Assembly: GCA_021648365.1 (NCBI GenBank)
Contig: JAKISY010000048.1
Location: forward strand, 1-35,667
DNA: 35,667 bases
Source: Verrucomicrobiales bacterium
GTDB lineage: Bacteria > Verrucomicrobiota > Verrucomicrobiia > Verrucomicrobiales > DEV007
Reading direction: 5' to 3'
The number at the start of each line of letters is the position of its first letter. Position 1 is the stretch's first letter. A program made the position numbers and the translations under genes. Of this stretch, positions 15,548 through 23,050 are shown in pieces. The notes under the pieces were generated by a model. It worked only from the letters and a program-made list of their open reading frames with translations. It was not told where the DNA came from and ran no database searches.

Positions 15548-15895
15548 ATGACTATTTTTGAAAAAATCATCGCCGGAGAAATCCCCTCCGACATCGTACA
15601 CCAAGACGAACACTGCTTAGCCTTTCGCGACGTCAACCCGCAAGCCCCCACTCACATCCTCATCATCCCCAAAAAACTCATCCCACGCATCGGCGAAGCT
15701 CAGCCATCCGACCAAAACTTACTCGGACACCTACTGCTCACCGCAGCCAAAATCGCCCGCGACCTCGGCATCGACGACACCGACCAAGAAGGCTTCCGCC
15801 TGATCATCAACCACGGCAAAAACGGCGGTGAATCCGTCCCCCACCTTCACATCCACCTGCTCGCCGGCCGCCCCCTCACCTGGCCCCCCGGCTAA
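15548..15895 (+). CDS. HIT-family (histidine triad) nucleotide-binding protein
   Basis: A 115-residue HINT-type protein with the full pattern: TIFEKIIAGEIPSDIVHQDE, FRDVNPQAPTHILIIPKK, GFRLIINHGKNGGESV, and the histidine triad PHLHIHLLAGR near residue 96. Family members hydrolyse phosphoramidates of AMP, such as lysyl-AMP intermediates, in the cytoplasm. It is third in the nrdR run. Length and start are canonical. Confidence 0.95.
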   Translation: MTIFEKIIAGEIPSDIVHQDEHCLAFRDVNPQAPTHILIIPKKLIPRIGEAQPSDQNLLGHLLLTAAKIARDLGIDDTDQEGFRLIINHGKNGGESVPHLHIHLLAGRPLTWPPG

Positions 15896-16077
15896 CCATC
15901 TTCATTGGACGACAAATGATCGGGTGGACGCTCCGTCGTGCCTTCGCAAGCACTTTGATTAAGTTGATGCTTAAGTTCTCTTCACCCTACAGCCTCCTCT
16001 TCCTCTCCGCCCCTTAGCGCGTACACGTACCAACATTCACTTGCCCCACAAGATTTCTCAACCACCCTATCTGCATC

Positions 16078-17649
16078 ATGACAAAATCCATTCACCTCTT
16101 GCTGTTCGCATTCATCATCTCCGCAGCGCAAGCCAGCTCCGCCGCCGATCAAGCTCCCAACATCATCGTCATCCTTGCCGATGACTTAGGTTATGGCGAC
16201 CTACACCGTGACGGCGGCTTACCACCCACCCCACACTGTGACCGCCTAGCCACCGAAGGCATGCGCTTCACCGATGCTCACACCACCTCGTCCGTCTGCA
16301 CCCCCACCCGCTACGGCATCCTCACCGGCCGCTACAACTGGCGTTCACCGCTGAAAAAGAGTGTTCTGTTCGGACTCGATACCCCACTGATCCCCACCAG
16401 CCGACTCACCCTGCCAGCTTATCTACAACAACAAAACTACCACACCGCCATCGTTGGCAAATGGCACCTTGGTCTCGGTTGGCAAAAACTGCCCAATGGC
16501 GAAACCCGCAAAGCCAGCTCTGGCGATACCGAAGGCAAAGGCTGGGACATCGACTACAGCAAAAAAGTCAGCGGTGGCCCGACCGCTCTGGGATTTGATC
16601 AATCCTACATCATCCCCGCCTCACTCGACATGTTCCCCTACGTTTATCTCAAAAATGACAAACCCACCCAAGAAGCCACCCTCACCAAAGCTTTCTCCCG
16701 CCCCGGTCCAGCTGGCAAAGATTTTGACGCCATCAACTGCCTAAAGGATTTCGCCCGCGCATCTCGCGCCTATATCAAGACCCGAGCTGCTGAAAAAGAC
16801 AAACCTTTTTTCCTTTACCTCCCGCTCACCAGCCCCCACACCCCCATCCTTCCCTCTAAAGCATGGCAAGGCAAATCCAGCATCGGAGCTTACGGCGACT
16901 TCCTGATGGAAACCGACTGGGTGGTCGGAGAAGTGCTCGCCGAGTTGGATCAACAAAAACTGAGCCAAAATACCATGGTCATCTTCGTCACCGATAACGG
17001 TTGCTCACCCGCTGCCAAAATCCCCGACTTGGTGGCACAAGGACACAAACCCAACGGTGACCTCCGCGGACACAAAGCCGACATCTACGAAGGCGGTCAC
17101 CGCATCCCCTTCATCGTACGCTGGCCAGCTAAAGTCAAAGCAGGCAGCACCGCGAATCAAACCATCTGCACCTCAGACATCTTTGCCACTGCCGCCGACA
17201 TTCATGGTAAACTGGATTCCATCCCAGCAAGCGCAGCTGAGGACTCCTTCTCCTTTCTCTCCATTCTGAACGGAAAAAATCCCCCTAAAGAAATACGCCC
17301 CTTCACCATTCACCACTCCATCAACGGATCTTTTGCCATCCGCAAAGGCAAATGGAAACTCGCCCTCTGCCCGGGATCAGGTGGCTGGAGCCAACCCAAA
17401 CCCAAACAAGCCCTCAAGGACATGTCCCTCCCCAACGTGCAACTCTTCGATCTCGAAGCCGACCTCGCCGAACAACACAATCTGCAAGCGAAACACCCCG
17501 ACGTCGTCCAAGAGCTAGTCAAAGAACTCGCCACAGCTATCAACGCCGGCCGCACCACCTCTGGCCCTCAGCAATCCAACGACGGTTACCCCAATACCTT
17601 CTCTCAACGCGTACTCAAAGAATTCCCTATTCTCGCAGAGAAAAAATAG
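16078..17649 (+). CDS. Secreted type I sulfatase (formylglycine-dependent)
   Basis: A 523-residue arylsulfatase-like enzyme that would remove sulfate esters from a polysaccharide or glycan. The N-terminus has a signal peptide (LLLFAFIISAAQASSAA). The mature part begins APNIIVILADDLGYGD, with metal-binding Asp residues. The maturation motif SVCTPTRYGILTGRYNW gives Cys74 as the formylglycine residue (C-x-P-x-R plus TG). Other core elements are GKWHLG, LTSPHTPILPS, VIFVTDNG with the second metal Asp-Asn, and YEGGHRIPFIVRWP. The C-terminus is a usual small domain. It needs a formylglycine-generating enzyme, not seen here. Palindromes follow within 50 bp of the stop and may assist transcript ending. 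Confidence 0.93.
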   Translation: MTKSIHLLLFAFIISAAQASSAADQAPNIIVILADDLGYGDLHRDGGLPPTPHCDRLATEGMRFTDAHTTSSVCTPTRYGILTGRYNWRSPLKKSVLFGLDTPLIPTSRLTLPAYLQQQNYHTAIVGKWHLGLGWQKLPNGETRKASSGDTEGKGWDIDYSKKVSGGPTALGFDQSYIIPASLDMFPYVYLKNDKPTQEATLTKAFSRPGPAGKDFDAINCLKDFARASRAYIKTRAAEKDKPFFLYLPLTSPHTPILPSKAWQGKSSIGAYGDFLMETDWVVGEVLAELDQQKLSQNTMVIFVTDNGCSPAAKIPDLVAQGHKPNGDLRGHKADIYEGGHRIPFIVRWPAKVKAGSTANQTICTSDIFATAADIHGKLDSIPASAAEDSFSFLSILNGKNPPKEIRPFTIHHSINGSFAIRKGKWKLALCPGSGGWSQPKPKQALKDMSLPNVQLFDLEADLAEQHNLQAKHPDVVQELVKELATAINAGRTTSGPQQSNDGYPNTFSQRVLKEFPILAEKK

Positions 17650-17682
17650 CGCGCCATACCAACGAGCAAGCCCCAATGCGGA

Positions 17683-17732
17683 ACAGCTTTTCAAGCTGTG
17701 CTTCCCATCCCAACAACAGCTTACAAAGCTGT
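17683..17732 (+). repeat. Two 17 bp palindromes
   Basis: ACAGCTTTTCAAGCTGT at 17683-17699 and ACAGCTTACAAAGCTGT at 17716-17732, 34 bp after the sulfatase stop. Confidence 0.85.
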
Positions 17733-17782
17733 TCCACACACACCCATCATTTCTTCTCTTCCTTTGCGCTCTCGGCGCCCTC

Positions 17783-17868
17783 TTGACCGCCGAAGCCTTG
17801 GCGAAGGAGGTTGACCGCCGAAGCCTCGGCGAAGCAGATTGAGCGCAGCGGGCGAGAGAACCTCTTCC
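17783..17868 (+). repeat. 28 bp tandem repeat, two units plus tail
   Basis: Units at 17783-17810 and 17811-17838; the second differs (CCTCGGCGAAGCAGA). The tail TTGAGCGCAGCGGGCGAGAG matches those at 5533 and 5992. The lead-in GCGCCCTCTTGACC is shared with the two earlier loci. Confidence 0.85.
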
Positions 17869-18028
17869 TTGCTCAGATCATTCACACCCTGCCCTGGAGC
17901 CGTCGAACCATCAATTCAAGGCGAAATTTGACAGAGTTTAGCGGGCTAAACGAGTCGAATTTTAACGCAGAAGCCAGGCGAAAATCGAAGTGGAGTTGGG
18001 TAAGTTATTTTTGCGCGCCTCCTTAGCA

Positions 18029-18061
18029 CAAAAAAACAAAGCCTTCTCATTTCACAGGCTC
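18029..18061 (-). terminator. Possible Rho-independent terminator for the minus-strand remnant
   Basis: On the minus strand AGCCT, an 11-base loop and AGGCT are followed by TTGTTTTTTT. The stem is short. It lies about 40 bp after the end of the DUF1553 fragment, the expected place. Confidence 0.5.
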
Positions 18062-18100
18062 AAAAGTTAATCACCCAATATTTTTTCATAACCCACCCAT

Positions 18101-18266
18101 CTAATTGTTAAACATGAACTCCTTGGTATTGATCAGAGCCCAGAGGATATCTTCGATCGCCTCTTTTTTATTAGTGTATTCCAGCGAAGAATTACCTCCC
18201 GCTTTCTTAACCTTATCCTCGATATACTTGGCAGCCATCGCACGATCAATGAGGTCAAAGCTTTAT
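18101..18266 (-). pseudogene. C-terminal remnant of a DUF1553 protein
   Basis: The minus-strand frame ending at 18101 reads SFDLIDRAMAAKYIED, then KKAGGNSSLEYTNKKEAIED and ILWALINTKEFMFNN. The last part is the standard C-terminus of DUF1549/DUF1553 proteins of Planctomycetes and Verrucomicrobia. About 55 residues remain of a protein normally 700-1000 long. Upstream in this frame is a stop within a few codons, where the sequence becomes the DUF1501 fragment in another frame. Confidence 0.8.
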
Positions 18267-18602
18267 CGTAAACTCATGATGCATCGAACGAATGATCGAA
18301 AACTTATCCGCGATCTTCGCGTGCATCGGCATCAACTCATTGACTTGAATCCCTGGCACATTGGTTTTGATCGGAGAAAATATGCCTCGATACTCCAACG
18401 GTGCATCCGGCTTCATGTCATACATGTCCATGTGGTGCAGCCCACCCGGCAGCCATATAAAAATGATATTGGTGTCCTTATTAGGCGCCACCGCAGCCTC
18501 CACCGACAAAGGCAAAACCGCCGCCGACCCAGCCATCAAGCCAAGTCGCAACATCTGCCTACGATCCATCGTAGGACTATTTAATGGGGATTGATCTTTC
18601 AT
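18255..18602 (-). pseudogene. N-terminal remnant of a DUF1501 protein
   Basis: 115 residues: a Tat-like start MDRRQMLRLGLMAGSAA, then IIFIWLPGGLHHMDMYDMKP, YRGIFSPIKTNVPGIQVNEL and FSIIRSMHHEFT, all typical of the first quarter of DUF1501 proteins (about 400-480 residues). The frame then stops at 18255 and the rest of the family is absent; the sequence continues as the end of a different protein (DUF1553). Spot reading of the DNA shows a single junction near 18255-18268 and not a simple frameshift. Confidence 0.82.
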
Positions 18603-18781
18603 ATCTCTAAACGTATCAACAGGTTAGAATAGAGACTTGGATCTAGCTTAATATGAAAACAAGCTTTCAAATCTCCTCTATACTACAGTCTGACACGCTA
18701 AATCCCATCTTGTTCAAAGGATTTCAGATAAAATTTCAGCAAAAAATAATAAAATCCCTGCTTATTTTGCCGTCGCCATCA

Positions 18782-19660
18782 CTACTTGAGAGCCAAACTC
18801 AACCCATCTGCCGACATCGCCGTTGGATTGGCAATCTGATAACGCCCCCAGACTTCAGCCGGTACTCCAGCTTTAAAAGCCTGTTCCATCTGAAACGCTT
18901 CATAGAGGATATGCAAGCTTGACGCATCCACCCCTTCCGCCACTCGATCCCGCACAAATACCGTCGCCGCGCGGATCGCATCCCGATACCTTGTCAGGTG
19001 ATCCTCGACCTCTGTCACCTCTCCAAAGTGGGTGAGATAAAGTTTTTTATACCCACCTTGTAAAAGCAGATCCAAAGAACGCCCATAAGCCTCTTCATCG
19101 AATTGCGGCGGCGCACTAGCGACCGACAAATAAGCCTGACCAGTCAAGCGCACCCCAGCCACATCACCCGTGAAGACCACATCACCACACGCATAAACAT
19201 GATGATGCCTCGCATGCCCCGGCGTATCCCTCGCCACCAAAGTCACCTCCCCCACGCAAATCTGCTCACCATCCTCCACACTCACCACTCGCTCCGCCGG
19301 TGCTGGCAACATCTCTCCCCACAACTCATCCATGCGATCCCCATAGACCATCGTCGCACTCTCTATCAAGCGCGCCGGATCGATCAAATGTCGCGCCCCC
19401 CTCGGATGCACATACACATCCGCCCCCTGTCGCGCCCACCAGCCAGCAGCCCCCGCATGATCCAAATGAATATGCGTCAACAACACCTTTTTCACGTCGG
19501 CAACAGCAAAACCCAAAGCCTCAATACCAGCCCGCAAAGCAGGCAAAGTCGAAGTCGGCCCACTCTCCACCAAAGCCAGCTCACCACCACTCTCGATCAA
19601 AAAAGCAGCAATCGCCCCATCTACCCCTTGGAACTTCAAATCTATCGTATGAACTTTCAT
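18782..19660 (-). CDS. Metallo-beta-lactamase-fold hydrolase
   Basis: 292 residues. The MBL signature THIHLDHAGAAGW sits near residue 62; further metal ligands are GHARHHHVY (His), VFTGDVAG (Asp) and LTHFGEV (His). The N-terminus FLIESGGELALVESGP is the usual first strand pair, and a ~70-residue helical tail follows the core. The fold covers hydrolases of thioesters, lactones and glyoxalase II-type substrates; the substrate here is unknown. ATG 19660 is chosen because the upstream extension of the frame reads into repeat-like DNA with low-complexity translation. It runs alone on the minus strand, 91 bp after the lipoprotein gene stop. Confidence 0.88.
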   Translation of the reverse strand: MKVHTIDLKFQGVDGAIAAFLIESGGELALVESGPTSTLPALRAGIEALGFAVADVKKVLLTHIHLDHAGAAGWWARQGADVYVHPRGARHLIDPARLIESATMVYGDRMDELWGEMLPAPAERVVSVEDGEQICVGEVTLVARDTPGHARHHHVYACGDVVFTGDVAGVRLTGQAYLSVASAPPQFDEEAYGRSLDLLLQGGYKKLYLTHFGEVTEVEDHLTRYRDAIRAATVFVRDRVAEGVDASSLHILYEAFQMEQAFKAGVPAEVWGRYQIANPTAMSADGLSLALK

Positions 19661-19751
19661 CTTCCAAAAAAACACTATCCACTTGTAGGGCGGGCGCTCC
19701 GCCTGCCGACGATTATTTGGCGCTCCGCCTAGCTTATAAGCATAACCCAAC

Positions 19752-20171
19752 CTACCACCAGCCCCCATAAGGCCCCCACGCGCTCCAGCTCTCCGTAGCC
19801 CACATATTCAGATTGACCGCTTCATTCACCGCTTCCTGATGATGCAAATCCGCCGTGTTCTGATGAAGGTCTAAACCTTGGTATTTTTGAAAATTGTTCA
19901 ACCTTCCCACATACAGCGTATTCGAAGCCACCGCATCCGCATAATAATAGAACAACTTACCATCACGATAACGTTTGGTCAGCACCAGTTGTTTCAGCTT
20001 CTTCAAATGCGCCAACTTTTCAGGAGTGTCAGCCTCCATCTTTTTAAACCCCGCGCGACCTAACTCCCGTTGAGTGCTGCGCACATTGCTTTCCGCCACA
20101 CTCGCACAACTCACCAAACCCATGCCCATACCTATCAAAACCGCTACAAACGTTACTATATTTTTCTTCAT
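19752..20171 (-). CDS. Small putative lipoprotein
   Basis: 139 residues with a lipoprotein signal peptide: KKN start, hydrophobic IVTFVAVLIGMGMGL, and lipobox LVSC with Cys about residue 22. The mature part is helical and charged (RSTQRELGRAGFKKMEADTPEKLAHLKKLKQ), followed by YRDGKLFYYYADAVASNTLYVG and a Trp-rich tail WATESWSAWGPYGGWW. The family is not recognised; the YADAVASNTLYVG strand pattern occurs in verrucomicrobial hypothetical lipoproteins as far as I can recall. ATG 20171 is preferred over 20201 because it starts the signal peptide. It is divergent from the isomerase-like gene at 20275. Confidence 0.8.
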   Translation of the reverse strand: MKKNIVTFVAVLIGMGMGLVSCASVAESNVRSTQRELGRAGFKKMEADTPEKLAHLKKLKQLVLTKRYRDGKLFYYYADAVASNTLYVGRLNNFQKYQGLDLHQNTADLHHQEAVNEAVNLNMWATESWSAWGPYGGWW

Positions 20172-20274
20172 AAAATGATTATTTGAATAAACCCCTGCCA
20201 ACCTTCACGAGCTATTAACGATTGCAATTGATAGTTTTTAGCGCTGAGTGATTAAAGCAAAAATTCAAAACGCC

Positions 20275-21216
20275 ATGCCTACTTCATCCCACCCCACACG
20301 ACGCCGTTTTCTGCAAAGCTCACTCGCCGCCAGTGCCAGCTTACTCCCCCAACTAAGTCAGGCAGCAGATCCAAAGAAAAAAACTCCGCTCGCCCCCATG
20401 AGCAACCCCGTCTGTGTTTTCAACAAGCCACTGCAACACCTGTCTTACGAAGAACAAGCTTCACTGGTAGCAGAAATGGGCTTCGCCGGCATCGAAGGCA
20501 CCGTGCGTACTGGTGGACACGTCGAGGCAAAAAACGTCGAACGCGACCTGCCCAAACAAATAGCCGCCCTGCAAAAACACAACATCGAGATGACACTGAT
20601 GACCACCAAGGTCAACAACATCGACGATCCGCTCAATCGCACCGTCATCAAAACCGCTGCCAAACTCGGCGTGAAACGCTTTCGCATGGGTGCCTATCGA
20701 TACGATCTCAAAAAGCCCATCCCCGAGCAAGTCGAGAGTTTTCGCCACACCTATCGCGAATTGATCCGCTATTGCGCCGACCTCGACATCCAACCACTTT
20801 ACCAAAACCACGCAGGAGCCAAATACTTCGGCGCCACCCTGTGGGATCTGCATCTGCTGATGAAAGGTGAAAACAAGGAGCAAACCGGCATCTGTTTCGA
20901 CATCCGGCACGCCACAGCAGAGAGCGGACTCTCCTGGCCGCTGTTATTCCAACTGACGAAACCTCACTTCAAGTTCGTTTACTGCAAAGATTTCGATTGG
21001 GACAAAAAAACCAAACGCGCCACCAACGTCCCCCTCGGCACCGGCATGGTCGACTACCCCAAGTTTTTCTCGATGTTAAGAAAAATCAACTACAGCGACC
21101 CCATCTCACTTCACATGGAGTACAAAGACCACCGCGACCCCAAATTGCTACAAGAGTCCATCGCCGCCGTGCGTCAAGATCACCAGACCCTACTCAAGTT
21201 CATGGGCAAAGCCTGA
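20275..21216 (+). CDS. Tat-exported sugar phosphate isomerase/epimerase-like protein
   Basis: 313 residues with a twin-arginine signal (TRRRFLQSSLAASASLLPQ) and an AP_endonuc_2/xylose isomerase-like TIM barrel. Visible barrel features: ASLVAEMGFAGIEGTVRTGG, IEMTLMTTKVN, LGVKRFRMGAYRY, QPLYQNHAG, TGICFDIRHATAE, VYCKDFDW, and a final LHMEYKDHRD with the metal Glu. Such proteins act on sugars or inositols in the periplasm or have unknown function. ATG 20275 is preferred since it keeps the RR motif near the N-terminus; a GTG at 20248 is possible. The rtcB-like gene starts 15 bp downstream. Confidence 0.88.
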   Translation: MPTSSHPTRRRFLQSSLAASASLLPQLSQAADPKKKTPLAPMSNPVCVFNKPLQHLSYEEQASLVAEMGFAGIEGTVRTGGHVEAKNVERDLPKQIAALQKHNIEMTLMTTKVNNIDDPLNRTVIKTAAKLGVKRFRMGAYRYDLKKPIPEQVESFRHTYRELIRYCADLDIQPLYQNHAGAKYFGATLWDLHLLMKGENKEQTGICFDIRHATAESGLSWPLLFQLTKPHFKFVYCKDFDWDKKTKRATNVPLGTGMVDYPKFFSMLRKINYSDPISLHMEYKDHRDPKLLQESIAAVRQDHQTLLKFMGKA

Positions 21217-21231
21217 GCCGCGACCAAAGCT

Positions 21232-22830
21232 ATGCCATTCTCTGCCAACGATCTCATCGAAGCCGGCTGGCTGCCTGGACCGCAATTCCCCGACTTGCTC
21301 GCAGCCGCGCGTGCACTTGAAGATCGCGGCATTCAAGATCCCGCCTACATCAGCAAATTACTCGCCCGCGACTTTCCCAAACCTCCACCCAAACTCAGCC
21401 GCCGCGAATCACCACTCCCCCTAGCAGAAGCCATCGACGCCACCTGCGATGCCGACGAAAACAACATCGCCAAAGTCCGCCGCCTGATGGGCGAACTGTT
21501 GCGAGTCCCCATCGTCGATGCCGGAGCCGTCATGCCCGACGCCTGCCCCGCTGGCATGGCAGAGGCCACCATCCCCGTCGGTGGTGCCATCTCCGTGCAA
21601 AACGCCATCTTACCCTCCGTTCACAGTGCCGATATTTGCTGCTCGATGTACGCCAGCTTTTTCCATTGCGAAAAAGACACCGCAGAAATGCTCGACCAAC
21701 TGATGGACTCCACCCGCTTCGGTTTTGGAGGTCGCAAAGCAGACGATATGGTTCACCATCCCGTGCTAGATGAAGACGTCTGGGACAACCCCTTTCTCAA
21801 AGGACTGCAAGGACACGCCGCCATGCACATGGCAGACCAAGGAGATGGCAATCACTTCGCCTACCTCGGAAAAATCCAGTGGTCAGCCAAAGCCCTCGAC
21901 ACCCTGCGCCAAAACGGACACCGCGAAATCGCCCAAGCTTTCGCCAGCGATCTAGATTCTCAATATGAATGTTATGCCCTCGTCACCCATCACGGCTCGC
22001 GTGGACTCGGTGCCCAAGTTTACAAACGAGGGCACAAAGCCGCGATCAAAGAAACCGCCCGCATCGTAGCCGACATCCCCAAAGCCGCCGCCTGGCTCGA
22101 TACTCGCAGTGACATCGGCAGTGATTACTGGGACGCCTTACAATACGTCTCACGCTGGACCCTAGCGAACCACCAGAGCATCCACCAGCGTTTTCTCTCT
22201 CGTATCGACAGCCCAGCCCTCACCTCCTTCGGCAACGAACACAACTTCGTCTGGAAACGAGGCGAGCACACCTACCTGCACGGCAAAGGAGCCACCCCCG
22301 CATGGACCGACGGAACCACAGGACACCCCCTGCTCGGACTCATTCCGCTCAACATGTCCGAACCCATCCTCATCACCCTCGGACGCGACAATGGCGAGTT
22401 TTTATCCTTCGCCCCCCACGGAGCAGGACGCAACCAGAGCCGTACCGCGACCCTCAAAGACTTCCGCAAACAACACGGCAATCTCGATCCAGAAAAAGTG
22501 AACAGCGAAATCGCCAAACGCACCACCGGACTCGACATCCGTTGGTATTATGGCAAAGCCGACCTCAGCGAAAGCCCCGTCGGCTACAAATCCGCAGCCC
22601 AAGTTCGCGCCCAAATCGAACACTTCGACCTAGCACACATCATCGCCCAAATCGAGCCCCTCGGCTGCATCATGGCAGGTGATGCCGGCCCCCGCCCCTG
22701 GGAACGCAAACGCGAAGACTACCTCAGCCCCAAACAAAAACGCCAAATCCAACACCGCGCCACCCGCCGCAAAACCAACCAATCCATGCAGCACTGGCAA
22801 AAAGAAGACCCAATAGAAGATGAAAAGTAA
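21232..22830 (+). CDS. RtcB-like RNA ligase
   Basis: 532 residues, similar to RtcB, which joins 3'-phosphate or 2',3'-cyclic phosphate RNA ends to 5'-OH using GTP and Mn. Family landmarks: VHSADICCSMYASFF (usual Asp-x-Asn-Cys-Gly-Met site, here ADICCSM), QGDGNHFAYLG (metal His), THHGSRGLGAQVY, FVWKRGEHTYLHGKGATPAW, and FAPHGAGRNQSRT around residue 395 with the His that takes GMP. The C-terminus VEPLGCIMAGD and a charged tail are variant. Spacing of 15 bp from the upstream gene suggests one transcript. The N-terminal ~70 residues (helical, GIQDPAYISKLLARDF) are additional to canonical RtcB. Activity likely but divergent. Confidence 0.85.
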   Translation: MPFSANDLIEAGWLPGPQFPDLLAAARALEDRGIQDPAYISKLLARDFPKPPPKLSRRESPLPLAEAIDATCDADENNIAKVRRLMGELLRVPIVDAGAVMPDACPAGMAEATIPVGGAISVQNAILPSVHSADICCSMYASFFHCEKDTAEMLDQLMDSTRFGFGGRKADDMVHHPVLDEDVWDNPFLKGLQGHAAMHMADQGDGNHFAYLGKIQWSAKALDTLRQNGHREIAQAFASDLDSQYECYALVTHHGSRGLGAQVYKRGHKAAIKETARIVADIPKAAAWLDTRSDIGSDYWDALQYVSRWTLANHQSIHQRFLSRIDSPALTSFGNEHNFVWKRGEHTYLHGKGATPAWTDGTTGHPLLGLIPLNMSEPILITLGRDNGEFLSFAPHGAGRNQSRTATLKDFRKQHGNLDPEKVNSEIAKRTTGLDIRWYYGKADLSESPVGYKSAAQVRAQIEHFDLAHIIAQIEPLGCIMAGDAGPRPWERKREDYLSPKQKRQIQHRATRRKTNQSMQHWQKEDPIEDEK

Positions 22831-22850
22831 AACCGCCCCATCAGTGTGAA

Positions 22851-22867
22851 ACAGCTTTTCAAGCTAT
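22851..22867 (+). repeat. 17 bp palindrome, slightly decayed
   Basis: ACAGCTTTTCAAGCTAT: right arm has one mismatch. It is 20 bp after the rtcB-like stop. Confidence 0.75.
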
Positions 22868-23050
22868 CCCCCCATCTCAAATAAAAACTCGTCAATCCAT
22901 TCCCTCCTCTTCCTTAGTGACCTTAGTGGATCACCTCTTAATTCACCATTAGAATCAGCTCCCCCTCTTCCTCTGCGTCTCCGCGTGAGAACCTCTTCTC
23001 TTCTCTAAAAACTTCCGTGTCTTTCAGTGCTTTTCCGTGGTTAAAACTCT

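Larger units (their letters stand above)
17650..18100. other. Repeat-rich gene-free stretch
   Basis: No supported gene. Palindromes at 17683-17732, a 28 bp tandem pair at 17783-17838 with its TTGAGCGCAGCGGGCGAGAG tail, then unique sequence and a possible minus-strand terminator at 18029-18061. Confidence 0.65.

Noticed and set aside
18255..18268. Simple frameshift in a DUF1501 gene
   Set aside because: The sequence after the break belongs to the C-terminus of a different family (DUF1553), so a frameshift alone cannot explain it.
18105..18584. 159-codon plus-strand frame
   Set aside because: It is antisense to the DUF1501/DUF1553 remnants, whose minus-strand translations match known families.
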